This document shows positions 7,767 to 15,902 of a stretch of 32,370 nucleotides of DNA, piece by piece (within the stretch, counting starts at the first letter, position 1; each line of letters begins with the position of its first letter). Made by a program: the position numbers and the translations under genes. Under the pieces are notes generated by a model. That model did not search any database and had not been told where the DNA came from. It saw only the letters and a program-made list of their open reading frames with translations. Source of the DNA: Chitinophagaceae bacterium (lineage in GTDB: Bacteria > Bacteroidota > Bacteroidia > Chitinophagales > Chitinophagaceae); the NCBI GenBank assembly GCA_020403425.1, contig JADBXR010000024.1:1-32370 (forward strand), given 5' to 3'.

Positions 7767-8126
7767 TCAATACTGTCCGGTACCGAGTAATACCAGCGTG
7801 CAGGCTTCCAGCGGCTCAATACCATTGGCCCTGGCGAGATCGGAAAGTTCTGTATTCTCCGTTCCGGGATTAAAGACGATCCGTTTGGGATGCAGCGACA
7901 GGATATAATCGTAATACTGCTTCTGCAGCTGCGGGTTCAGGTACAGGGTCACCGTATCTACCTCTTTCTCTGCAGGATGTGCCGTAATGATCGGTGTATC
8001 GCCGATCTTTCCTTCCTGCCGGCCGATGGCCACCACCGGGTGCCCATACCGTTTCAGTTTCTCAACGGCGAGATAACTATATCTTTCGGGGTTCTCAGAT
8101 GCCCCGAGCACCACTGTCTTTTTCAT
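7767..8126 (-). CDS. CoA-binding protein, YccU-like (CoA_binding_2)
   Basis: A 119-residue single-domain Rossmann protein. The N-terminal strand and nucleotide loop (KKTVVLGASENPERYSYLA), the segment HPVVAIGRQEGKIGDTPI and the C-terminal half (PKRIVFNPGTENTELSDLARANGIEPLEACTLVLL, in parts FNPGTENTEL and EACTLVLLGTG) match the small cytosolic CoA-binding family related to the N-terminal domain of succinyl-CoA synthetase alpha. Substrate and physiological role are not established for the family. The terminal cysteine-containing ACT segment is usual. It is divergent from the phosphoesterase gene at 8209 across 82 bases and could be co-transcribed with the fucosidase gene downstream, though no functional link is known. 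Confidence 0.9.
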   Translation of the reverse strand: MKKTVVLGASENPERYSYLAVEKLKRYGHPVVAIGRQEGKIGDTPIITAHPAEKEVDTVTLYLNPQLQKQYYDYILSLHPKRIVFNPGTENTELSDLARANGIEPLEACTLVLLGTGQY

Positions 8127-8208
8127 ACAGGAAAGTTACGAAACAAAATCACGAAGATATAACGCATTCCGGAATCATTCATTCACCAATCCTGCTTATC
8201 TTTCTTGC

Positions 8209-10056
8209 ATGAAAAGATCCCTCCTTTTATGCTGTTTCCTCTTCATGGTTTCCTTTTCTTTTGCACAATGGAAACCCTTCCGTTTCGCCTTCATTTCCGA
8301 TACCCATATCGGTTCGCCCAATGGTGGTGCCGAAGAGGATCTGCGGCGCACCGTGGCCGATATCAACCAGATGACCGATATCGCTTTCGTAGTGATCACG
8401 GGCGATATCACTGAACTGGGCACCAATGCCGAGATCAGACTGGCCAAAGAGATCCTCGACGGATTAAAAGTTCCCTACTATATCATCCCCGGCAACCACG
8501 ACAGCGGCTGGAGCGAGAGCGGCGGCGTCACTTTCGGACAGGTGTTCGGGTACGACAAATTCATCTTCGATCACAATGGCATCACTTTTCTGGGCTGCGC
8601 TTCCGGTCCCTATGTGCGGATGAGCGACGGGCATATCCCCCGCGATGCCGTGAACTGGATGGACCAGGAACTGAAAAAGATCGATCCCAAGAAACCGGTT
8701 ATCTTCCTGAACCATTATCCACTGGATAAGGACCTCGACAACTGGTACGAAGCCATCGACCGTTTAAAACAGCACAATACCTTAGCGGCGCTCTGCGGAC
8801 ATGGCCACAGTAACCGCAAACTCAATTTCGAAGGTATTCCTGCCGTAATTGGTCGCTCCAACCTCAGGGCCAAAGCGGCATATGGCGGCTATAACCTGGT
8901 GGATGTACGGACCGACTCCATGATCTTTACCGAAAGAACACCGGGCGTACTCACCAAAGCCCCCTGGACCGCTGTAGCACTGGGTGAACGGATCTGGGAT
9001 GCATCTAAGACCTACTACCGGCCCTCCTATGCCGTTAATGACAGTTTCCCCCAGGTAACAGCCCGCTGGACCTATGCTTCCGATGCCAATGTGATCTCTA
9101 CCCCGGCCCTTGCGGGTAAACGGGTGGTGTTCGGCAACAGTCTCGGAAAAGTGGATGCACTGGATAGTAAAACAGGAAAGAAACAATGGTCGTACCAAAC
9201 CGGCGGCGCCATCTATTCCTCTCCGGCGGTCAGTGGTAACCGCGTGGTATTGGGATCCGGTGATGGATCTGTGTACTGCTTCTCTGCCGATAAGGGGCAA
9301 CTGCTCTGGAAATACCCAACCGGCGCTGCAGTACTGGGTAGCCCGCTGATCAGCGGAAACACCGTTTATATCGGTGGCAGCGATCATCATTTCAGGGCTT
9401 TGAACCTGACCACTGGCGAACAGGTATGGCAGTTCGCAGGATTGGATGGTCCTGTGGTAAGCACCCCCGTATTGCACAAGGGCAAACTGATCTTTGGGGC
9501 CTGGGACCGCAATCTCTACGCACTGGATGCTGCTACCGGCAGCCTGGCCTGGCAATGGAACAATGGTTCGGCCATCCGTAATTTCTCCCCGGCGGCCTGT
9601 ATACCGGTGATCCATGATGATGTGGTATATGTAGCAGCGCCCGACCGTTACCTGACCGCCATTGACTTTTTTACCGGAACCACCCTTTGGCGCAGCAACG
9701 AAGCAACCGTACGTGAATCGATCGGCATCTCTGCAGATGGACAATACATATACGGCAAGACCATGAACGACCTGGTAGTGGCATTCCGTACCGGACGTGA
9801 AAAGCAACCAGTGGACTGGAAAATAGATTGTGGTTTTGGCTATGAACATGTACCTTCTATGCTGGTTGAGAAAGAGGGCGTGGTATTCTTCGGCACCAAG
9901 AACGGGAAAGTGTATGCCATCGACCCGAAGAACCGCAAACATCTCTGGACAAACCGTATCGACAATTCCATGGTAAACACTGTGAACGCCATCAGTGGTA
10001 AACAACTCATCGTTTCCACCATGGACGGTAAAGTAGCTTTACTGGAAACCAAATAA
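8209..10056 (+). CDS. Metallophosphoesterase fused to PQQ-type beta-propeller (exported)
   Basis: The 615 residues start with a signal peptide (MKRSLLLCCFLFMVSFSFA). A calcineurin-like phosphoesterase domain follows with all five metal motifs: DTH (31-33), GD (65-66), GNHD (95-98), NH (169-170) and GHGH (197-200). From about residue 280 the chain is a BamB/PQQ-like propeller, with repeated blades of the form W-x-Y-x-T-G ... SP-x-x-x-G-N-x-V-x-x-G: for example KQWSYQTGGAIYSSPAVSGN and LLWKYPTGAAVLGSPLISGN, with FGAWDRNLYALDAATG as a blade end. The enzyme part probably hydrolyses a phosphomonoester or diester in the periplasm; substrate unknown. The propeller may bind a partner protein or ligand. 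It ends seven bases before the esterase gene, so the two form one transcript. A near match to the -7 box (TATCTTTC) lies just before the start. Confidence 0.93.
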   Translation: MKRSLLLCCFLFMVSFSFAQWKPFRFAFISDTHIGSPNGGAEEDLRRTVADINQMTDIAFVVITGDITELGTNAEIRLAKEILDGLKVPYYIIPGNHDSGWSESGGVTFGQVFGYDKFIFDHNGITFLGCASGPYVRMSDGHIPRDAVNWMDQELKKIDPKKPVIFLNHYPLDKDLDNWYEAIDRLKQHNTLAALCGHGHSNRKLNFEGIPAVIGRSNLRAKAAYGGYNLVDVRTDSMIFTERTPGVLTKAPWTAVALGERIWDASKTYYRPSYAVNDSFPQVTARWTYASDANVISTPALAGKRVVFGNSLGKVDALDSKTGKKQWSYQTGGAIYSSPAVSGNRVVLGSGDGSVYCFSADKGQLLWKYPTGAAVLGSPLISGNTVYIGGSDHHFRALNLTTGEQVWQFAGLDGPVVSTPVLHKGKLIFGAWDRNLYALDAATGSLAWQWNNGSAIRNFSPAACIPVIHDDVVYVAAPDRYLTAIDFFTGTTLWRSNEATVRESIGISADGQYIYGKTMNDLVVAFRTGREKQPVDWKIDCGFGYEHVPSMLVEKEGVVFFGTKNGKVYAIDPKNRKHLWTNRIDNSMVNTVNAISGKQLIVSTMDGKVALLETK

Positions 10057-10063
10057 GACACCC

Positions 10064-10939
10064 ATGTACCGATCCATTATTGCACTATTGCTTATGTGTG
10101 CCCAACTATCTGCCAGTTCGCAGCAACGCATCTACCTCTATCCTTCGGAAGAAGGCATCGTGATCAGGGGGTTTGATACAACGGCTCCTTATATCGACTA
10201 CTACCCTTCCAAAAATCCATCTGCCGGCAGGACCGCCGTATTGATCTGCCCAGGTGGCGGCTACCAGAACCTGGCCTGGGAAAAAGAAGGCGTCTTGCCT
10301 GCCCGTTTGTTCAACGAGAATGGTATGGACGCTTTTGTATTAAGGTACCGACTGAACAATCCCAAACAGGAGGGGCATCGTTATCCGGCCCAATACAACG
10401 ATGTTACAACCGCCATCCGCATCATCCGGTCAAGGGCTACGGAATGGGGCATCGATCCGGATAAAACGGGGGTAATGGGTTTTTCTGCCGGTGGTCACCT
10501 GGCTTCCACCGCAGCTACCATTCACCAGAAAGGAGACCCTTCGGCCAAAGACCCTTTATTACGCATAGATACCAGGCCCTCTTTTGCCATACTCATCTAC
10601 CCGGTGATCACCATGGATACCAGCTTTGGGCACCGCGGAAGCCGCAATAACCTGCTGGGACCCAAACCGGATGAGGCACTGGTACAGTCGCTCTCCACCG
10701 AAAACAGGGTGAACACCGCCACCCCACCCGTATTCCTGGTGCACGCCGATGACGACAAAGGCGTACCCCCGATGAACAGTATCGTGTTTTACGGGGCCCT
10801 GAAGAAAAACAATGTGAAAGCCAGCATGCTCATCTATGACCATGGCGGCCATGGTTTTGGTATGGCGCCCACCGATCCGCTGCTGAGCCAATGGCCCATG
10901 CAGGTGGTGCAATGGCTGCAAAGACAGGGCTTCCGCTGA
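10064..10939 (+). CDS. Secreted alpha/beta-hydrolase esterase (BD-FAE/xylan-esterase-like)
   Basis: 291 residues with a signal peptide ending about residue 19 (LLLMCAQLSASSQQ). The oxyanion-hole motif CPGGGYQNLAWEKEG (62-76), nucleophile elbow GFSAGGHLAS (Ser141), acid-bearing loop VHADDDKGVPP and final DHGGHGFG histidine give a full catalytic triad. This pattern matches the esterase group annotated as BD-FAE or endo-1,4-beta-xylanase-B-like hydrolases, some of which remove acetyl or feruloyl groups from plant polysaccharide. The exact ester is not predictable. It follows the phosphoesterase-propeller gene by seven bases and is surely translated from the same mRNA. Another carbohydrate-directed enzyme, GH95, lies about 2.5 kb away on the other strand. 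Confidence 0.9.
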   Translation: MYRSIIALLLMCAQLSASSQQRIYLYPSEEGIVIRGFDTTAPYIDYYPSKNPSAGRTAVLICPGGGYQNLAWEKEGVLPARLFNENGMDAFVLRYRLNNPKQEGHRYPAQYNDVTTAIRIIRSRATEWGIDPDKTGVMGFSAGGHLASTAATIHQKGDPSAKDPLLRIDTRPSFAILIYPVITMDTSFGHRGSRNNLLGPKPDEALVQSLSTENRVNTATPPVFLVHADDDKGVPPMNSIVFYGALKKNNVKASMLIYDHGGHGFGMAPTDPLLSQWPMQVVQWLQRQGFR

Positions 10940-11037
10940 ACGGATCAAAATTTAACTTGTGAGAAATGATGCGATTTACAGAAATATTTTTTTAACTTCC
11001 CTCTATCATCATTACCAAAACACAAATCCATACCATC

Positions 11038-11499
11038 ATGGCAAAAGCAAGTAAAAAAAAGGCCGCTAAAAAACCCGCCAAAAAAGCTGCTCCCAAAAAA
11101 GCAGTAAAGAAAGCCGCTAAGAAGGTTGCAAAAAAAGCACCCGCTAAAAAGAAAGCACCCGCTAAGAAAAAAGCTGCTGCTAAAAAAACGGTAAAAAAAG
11201 CTGCTAAGAAAGTGGCAAAGAAAGCGCCTGCTAAAAAGAAAGCAGCCGTAAAAAAAGCAGTTAAAAAAGCTGCTGCCAAGAAACCAGCGAAAAAAGCCGC
11301 TCCTAAAAAAGCAGCGAAGAAAGCACCTGCTAAAAAAGCCGCTAAACCTGTTGCCAAAAAAGCAGCGCCCAAGAAAAAGCCGGCAGCCAAGAAGCCAGCA
11401 CCTGCACCCGTTGCAGCACCAGTAGCACCTGCACCCGCGCCTGTAGTGGAAGCACCGGCTCCTGAAACACCTTCTTCAGACGGCACACTGTTTGGATAA
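11038..11499 (+). CDS. Histone-H1-like Lys/Ala-rich DNA-binding protein
   Basis: 153 residues, nearly all Lys, Ala and Pro up to about residue 120, in repeats of the AAKK/PAKK/VAKK type. Two longer units share VKKAAKKVAKKAPAKKKA (near residues 23 and 57), encoded with different codons, so the similarity is kept at the protein level. Such basic, disordered proteins resemble the C-terminal tail of eukaryotic H1 and bind DNA non-specifically, compacting the nucleoid. The last 30 residues switch to Pro/Ala/Val with acidic residues (APVVEAPAPETPSSDGTLFG), which may act as an interaction or modulating tail. It is a single-gene unit with its own strong terminator 26 bases after the stop codon. No globular domain is present. 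Confidence 0.9.
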   Translation: MAKASKKKAAKKPAKKAAPKKAVKKAAKKVAKKAPAKKKAPAKKKAAAKKTVKKAAKKVAKKAPAKKKAAVKKAVKKAAAKKPAKKAAPKKAAKKAPAKKAAKPVAKKAAPKKKPAAKKPAPAPVAAPVAPAPAPVVEAPAPETPSSDGTLFG

Positions 11500-11524
11500 A
11501 CAGACCGATCCCACTAAAGTATTC

Positions 11525-11554
11525 ACTCCCGTCCGTAACTGACGGGAGTTTTTT
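11525..11554 (+). terminator. Strong rho-independent terminator after the histone-like gene
   Basis: ACTCCCGTC and GACGGGAGT form a perfect nine-bp stem around a seven-base loop (CGTAACT), followed by a run of six T. One of the clearest terminators in the window. Confidence 0.9.
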
Positions 11555-11626
11555 ATGCCGGTTCCCTTCCGCTTCTTATCTTCAAAGCTGATTACAGGAT
11601 ACCTTTTTTTACCAAAACTATTTACG

Positions 11627-14032
11627 ATGCGCAGTTTCCTCCTTGCCCTGGTATGTATGTGCTGTATGACAGGTATGGCACAAAGCCCTTCCAAGATCTC
11701 AGAGAAGACCAAGAACATGAAACGTTACGATGGATATTTCACTTTCTGGTGGGATGCTTCCAGCGGTAAGCTGTGGTTACTGGTTGATAAACTGGATAAA
11801 GAATTCCTGTATGTGAATTCACTTCCTGCCGGACTGGGCTCCAACGATATCGGTCTCGATCGCGGACTGATCGGTGGCTCCCGGGTAGTGGCTTTTCACA
11901 AAGTGGGCAAAAAACTTTTCCTGGTTCAGCCTAACTACAGCTACCGGGCCACTTCGCAGGATATCAATGAACAGAAGGCGGTGAAAGAATCATTTGCCCA
12001 ATCCACCATTGCTGCTTTCACCATTGATGAGGAGGAAACAGACAAACTACTGGTGGATGCCACTTCGTTTTTTGTCCGCGACGCGCAGAATGTTGCCGAC
12101 CGCATCCGCACCATGCGACAGGGGACCTATACATTCAGTGAGCCTCGTTCTGCCATCTACCTGCCCAATACAAGAAATTTTCCGTTGAACAGTGAGTTTG
12201 AAGCAAGTATTACATTTACCGGCGGCAGCGATGCGGGACGTAATGTCACCAGTGTTACCCCTTCAGCCGAAGCCATTACGGTACGGATGCACCATTCGTT
12301 CGTACAGTTACCTGACAACCATTACCAGCCACGCCGGTATGATATCCGCAGCGGTTATTTCGGGATCTCTTATTTTGATTACAGCAGTCCGTTCACAGAG
12401 CCCATTGAACAAATGTTCATTGCCAGGCACCGGCTGGAGAAAAAAGATCCTACCGCGGCAGTAAGCGAGCCGGTAAAACCGATCGTGTATTACCTGGATA
12501 ACGGAACACCCGAACCCATCCGCTCCGCCCTGCTGGATGGCGCACGCTGGTGGAACCAGGCTTATGAAGCTGCTGGTTTTAAAAATGCATTCATCGTAAA
12601 AATATTGCCGGATTCGGCCGACCCCATGGATATCCGTTACAATATGATCAATTGGGTGCACCGTTCCACACGGGGCTGGAGTTATGGGGCCACCGTAACG
12701 GACCCCCGCACCGGAGAGATCATCAAGGGACAGGTTACACTGGGTTCCTTACGGGTACGGCAGGATTACCTCATTTTCACAGGCCTGCTATCTCCTTACG
12801 AAAATGGCAAGCCCGCACCCGAGACCATGAAGAATGCGGCCTTACAACGTTTGCGTCAACTGGCTGCCCACGAAGTGGGCCATACGCTGGGCCTGCAGCA
12901 TAACTATGCATCCAGTTTCAACAACCGTGCTTCAGTGATGGATTACCCGCATCCGAATGTGGTGCTGAACAGCAAAGGTCAGATCGATTTCAGCCAGGTA
13001 TATACCAACGAGATCGGTGAATGGGACAAACGCGCCATCACCTATGGTTATGCCCATTTTGCACCGGGTACCGATGAGAACAAAGCCCTGAACACATTAC
13101 TGGAAGAGAACACCAAAAATGGATTGCTCTTCATTGCCGATGCAGATGCCCGCGCCGCAGGCGGTTTTCATCCGAAAGCGCATTTATGGGATAATGGCTC
13201 CGATGCAACAGATGAGTTGAAAAACGTATTACAGGTCCGGCAGAAAGCGCTGGAACAGTTTTCAGAACAGGCCATCCGGATGAACACTCCTCTGTCGAAG
13301 CTGGAAGATGTACTGGTACCTGTCTATAATTACCATCGTTACCAGTTGGAGGCAACCATCAAACTCATTGGTGGCATGAATTACAGCTATGGTGTGCGTG
13401 GCGACAAACAGCCTACCCCTCAGGTATTGCCCAATGCCCAGCAGCAGAAAGCATTACAGGCTGCGTTGGATTGCTTATCACCCGAACAGTTGACCATGCC
13501 CGATAGGATCATGCAGCTGATACCACCCCGTCCACCATTGTACTATGGTGTAGGTGAATTGTTTGCCAAAAGGACCGGCATGAGTTTTGACCCTGTTGCT
13601 GCTGCAGAAGCCCTGGCAGATTTCGAACTGTCCTTTCTCTTCCATCCGGAAAGGGCCAACCGCCTTGCCCAGTTCAAAGCACAGGCAGGTACCATCGGTT
13701 GGGACGATGTGCTGGATGCCATCATTGCCAAAACCTGGAAAACACCAGTACAAAAAGGCCTGAAAGGAGAGATACAATTACAAACGCAGCAGATGGTACT
13801 TACCTGGTTGCTGGGCCTAAGCCAAAGTACCCTTGCCAGCTACAATGTGAAAGCAATCTGTTTCGACAGGTTGCAGTCTTTGAAACAATATGCTACCCAG
13901 ATGAAAAATACTCCCGGACTCAAAGCGCATTACAGTTATGCCATAGAACGGATCACCCATCCAAAAGATATCATATTACCACAACCCAAAGAGATCGCCC
14001 CCGGAGCGCCCATCGGCTGTGATCTTGATTGA
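11627..14032 (+). CDS. Secreted zinc-dependent metalloprotease (metzincin-type; DUF5117/DUF4953 family)
   Basis: Start taken at ATG 11627 because it opens a signal peptide (MRSFLLALVCMCCMTGMAQ); a longer frame from 11555 would begin inside the preceding terminator region. The product is 801 residues. The N-terminal part (YDGYFTFWWDASSGKLWL, LYVNSLPAGLGSNDIGLDRG) matches the conserved start of the Bacteroidota zinc-metalloprotease family with DUF5117. The catalytic site is HEVGHTLGLQH (His415, Glu416, His419, His425), the full metzincin HExxHxxGxxH, followed by ASVMDYPHP, a likely Met-turn. A helical C-terminal region of about 350 residues follows. It probably cleaves proteins in the periplasm or outside the cell; substrate unknown. 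The gene is flanked by terminators, so it is monocistronic. Confidence 0.93.
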   Translation: MRSFLLALVCMCCMTGMAQSPSKISEKTKNMKRYDGYFTFWWDASSGKLWLLVDKLDKEFLYVNSLPAGLGSNDIGLDRGLIGGSRVVAFHKVGKKLFLVQPNYSYRATSQDINEQKAVKESFAQSTIAAFTIDEEETDKLLVDATSFFVRDAQNVADRIRTMRQGTYTFSEPRSAIYLPNTRNFPLNSEFEASITFTGGSDAGRNVTSVTPSAEAITVRMHHSFVQLPDNHYQPRRYDIRSGYFGISYFDYSSPFTEPIEQMFIARHRLEKKDPTAAVSEPVKPIVYYLDNGTPEPIRSALLDGARWWNQAYEAAGFKNAFIVKILPDSADPMDIRYNMINWVHRSTRGWSYGATVTDPRTGEIIKGQVTLGSLRVRQDYLIFTGLLSPYENGKPAPETMKNAALQRLRQLAAHEVGHTLGLQHNYASSFNNRASVMDYPHPNVVLNSKGQIDFSQVYTNEIGEWDKRAITYGYAHFAPGTDENKALNTLLEENTKNGLLFIADADARAAGGFHPKAHLWDNGSDATDELKNVLQVRQKALEQFSEQAIRMNTPLSKLEDVLVPVYNYHRYQLEATIKLIGGMNYSYGVRGDKQPTPQVLPNAQQQKALQAALDCLSPEQLTMPDRIMQLIPPRPPLYYGVGELFAKRTGMSFDPVAAAEALADFELSFLFHPERANRLAQFKAQAGTIGWDDVLDAIIAKTWKTPVQKGLKGEIQLQTQQMVLTWLLGLSQSTLASYNVKAICFDRLQSLKQYATQMKNTPGLKAHYSYAIERITHPKDIILPQPKEIAPGAPIGCDLD

Positions 14033-14055
14033 TGGCAATGGGCAATTTGTCAAAC

Positions 14056-14090
14056 AGAAAGGCCTTCCCGATCGGAAAGGCCTTTCTCTT
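14056..14090. terminator. Bidirectional terminator between convergent genes
   Basis: AGAAAGGCCTT and AAGGCCTTTCT form an 11-bp stem around CCCGATCGGA. It serves the metalloprotease (plus; followed by CTTATATA) and perhaps the E2 gene (minus). Confidence 0.8.
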
Positions 14091-14105
14091 ATATACAACC
14101 TAGTA

Positions 14106-14132
14106 ATTCATTCACTCATTCACTCACTCATT
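14106..14132. repeat. Short imperfect tetramer repeat (ATTC/ACTC)
   Basis: ATTCATTCACTCATTCACTC and the following ACTCATT form a low-complexity tract five bases before the E2 stop codon. It resembles the ACTCACT heptads at 32171-32191. Confidence 0.6.
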
Positions 14133-14136
14133 AAAA

Positions 14137-15762
14137 CTACACCAACATCCTCAACGGCTCTTCCAGCAGGCTTTTCAGCGTTTGCAGGAAAGCGGCACCG
14201 GTAGCGCCATCCACCGAGCGGTGATCGCAGCTCATGGTCACTTTCATGATATTACCCGGAACCACCTGTCCGTTCTTTACCACTGGCACCTGTGAAATAC
14301 CACCTACTGCCAGGATGCAGGAATCCGGCGGATTGATGATGGCCGTGAACTGATCGATACCGTACATACCCAGGTTAGAGATCGTGAACGTGCTTCCCTC
14401 CCAATCGGCGGGTTGCAATTTTTTATCTTTTGCTTTCTGTGCGTATTCCTTCACTTCTACACCGATCTGGCTCAGCGATTTGGTATCGGCAAAACGTACC
14501 ACCGGAACTAGCAGGCCATCTTCCACCGCTACTGCCACACCAATATTGATGTGATGGTTGTAACGGATCTTATCGCCCAGCCAGCTGCTGTTCACCTTCG
14601 GGTGTTGTTTCAGGGCAAGTGCCGTTGCTTTCAACACCATATCGTTAAAGCTGATCTTAACAGGGGCCACTTCATTGATCCTGGCGCGGGCGGTTACGGC
14701 TGCGTCCATATCAATGGTCATGGTGAGGTAGAAATGCGGTGCGGTGAACAGGCTTTCGCTCAAACGGCGGGCAATGGTCTTGCGCATCTGCGATACGGGC
14801 ACTTCATCAAAACTTACCACACCCGCTGGTGCTGCCGCTACAGGCGAGCTGCCTTGGGCGGCAGGGGCCGCACTGGCTGCAGGCGTGTAGGCGTTCACAT
14901 CCGTTTTGGTGATCCTTCCATTATCGCCGCTACCTTTTACGTAACGCAGGTCGATCCCTTTTTCGCTGGCGATCTTCTTAGCCAGTGGCGAAGCAAAGAT
15001 CCTTCCTTCGTTCACTACTGCAGCAGGTGCTGCAGCCGGAGCAGGGGCCGGAGAAGCTGCTGGTGCAGAAGTCGTTGCAGCTGTTGCCGGTGCTGCTTCA
15101 GTTGTTTGGCTGCCGCCGGCCTTCACCGCGGCCACAATACCATTTACATCCAGGCCTTGCTTACCGATGATACAGAGCAGGTCGTTCACCTGTATCTTTT
15201 CACCGGGCTGTGCACCCTGGTACAACAGCACCCCATCTTTATAACTTTCCAGTTCCATAGTGGCTTTATCGGTTTCGATATCAGCCAGTACTTCCCCTTT
15301 TTTTACAGTATCACCCACATTCTTGTGCCAGCCTGCAATGACTCCTTCCGTCATGGTATCACTCAAGCGGGGCATCAGCACCACTTCTTCCATAGCAGAC
15401 ACGTCCAATGCAGCTGATGCGGCTGCAGGAGCAGCGGCTGGTGCGGCAGGAGCGGCTTGCGGAGCTGCTTCAGCAGCTTTGGCACCACCGGCATGTTTTG
15501 CCAGCAGCGCAGAAATATCTTCCCCCGGTTTACCAAAAATGGCCAACAGGTCGTTCACCTGTAACTTACCGCCGGTAGGGGTTCCTATATGTAATAAAAC
15601 ACCATCCTGGTAGCTTTCCAGCTCCATTGTGGCTTTGTCCGTTTCCACTTCTGCCAGCAGGTCACCTTTCTTCACGGTATCCCCGATATTTTTATGCCAG
15701 GCGGCAATAACACCTTCGGTCATGGTGTCGCTCAGGCGGGGCATTAAGATCGCTTCAGCCAT
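14137..15762 (-). CDS. pdhC: Pyruvate dehydrogenase E2, dihydrolipoamide acetyltransferase
   Basis: Transfers the acetyl group from lipoamide to CoA in the pyruvate dehydrogenase complex core (cytosol). Domains in order: lipoyl domain 1 (about 1-80, Lys43 in ETDKATMELESY), an Ala/Pro linker, lipoyl domain 2 (about 125-203, Lys166 in the same motif), a second Ala/Pro linker, the E1/E3-binding domain (RIFASPLAKKIASEKGIDL, about 254-290), a third linker, and the catalytic domain (about 320-541) ending with DHRSVDGA, which bears the His and Asp of the active site. The two lipoyl domains are nearly identical in motif but differ at many synonymous sites, so their similarity is old and maintained. 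541 residues is normal for a two-lipoyl E2. No E1 or E3 gene is adjacent. The branched-chain acyltransferase alternative is less likely given the two lipoyl domains. Confidence 0.93.
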   Translation of the reverse strand: MAEAILMPRLSDTMTEGVIAAWHKNIGDTVKKGDLLAEVETDKATMELESYQDGVLLHIGTPTGGKLQVNDLLAIFGKPGEDISALLAKHAGGAKAAEAAPQAAPAAPAAAPAAASAALDVSAMEEVVLMPRLSDTMTEGVIAGWHKNVGDTVKKGEVLADIETDKATMELESYKDGVLLYQGAQPGEKIQVNDLLCIIGKQGLDVNGIVAAVKAGGSQTTEAAPATAATTSAPAASPAPAPAAAPAAVVNEGRIFASPLAKKIASEKGIDLRYVKGSGDNGRITKTDVNAYTPAASAAPAAQGSSPVAAAPAGVVSFDEVPVSQMRKTIARRLSESLFTAPHFYLTMTIDMDAAVTARARINEVAPVKISFNDMVLKATALALKQHPKVNSSWLGDKIRYNHHINIGVAVAVEDGLLVPVVRFADTKSLSQIGVEVKEYAQKAKDKKLQPADWEGSTFTISNLGMYGIDQFTAIINPPDSCILAVGGISQVPVVKNGQVVPGNIMKVTMSCDHRSVDGATGAAFLQTLKSLLEEPLRMLV

Positions 15763-15828
15763 AGTTCGATTGCTCTTTTAAAATGAGCCGTGAAATTACG
15801 GTAAAAAAGAGAACTACGCTAAACCGGC

Positions 15829-15875
15829 TAAAAAAAGGATAACCGGGACAGAAGCGCGTTCTACCCCGGTTATCC
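15829..15875 (-). terminator. Rho-independent terminator of the isocitrate dehydrogenase gene
   Basis: On the minus strand GGATAACCGGG pairs perfectly with CCCGGTTATCC (11 bp), followed by a run of T (bases 15830-15836 are A on plus). It lies 27 bases past the stop codon. Confidence 0.9.
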
Positions 15876-15902
15876 GTAAAAAAACAGTCATAATTGTTGG
15901 GT

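Noticed and set aside
8782..10005. Long (407-codon) open frame antisense to the phosphoesterase-propeller gene
   Set aside because: It is a shadow of a well-supported gene with all catalytic motifs; its own translation is Cys/His/Gly-rich and resembles no protein.
5198..10939. Treating GH95, CoA-binding protein, phosphoesterase and esterase as one polysaccharide utilization locus
   Set aside because: Genes are on opposite strands, no SusC/SusD pair is adjacent, and one member is a cytosolic CoA-binding protein; proximity alone is weak.
10992..11486. Ala/Phe/Gly-rich antisense frame over the histone-like gene
   Set aside because: Direct consequence of the Lys/Ala codon repeats on the other strand.
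14551..15417. 288-codon open frame antisense to the E2 gene
   Set aside because: Arises from the Ala/Pro linkers read on the other strand (Cys/Arg/Ser-rich); no signal of real coding.
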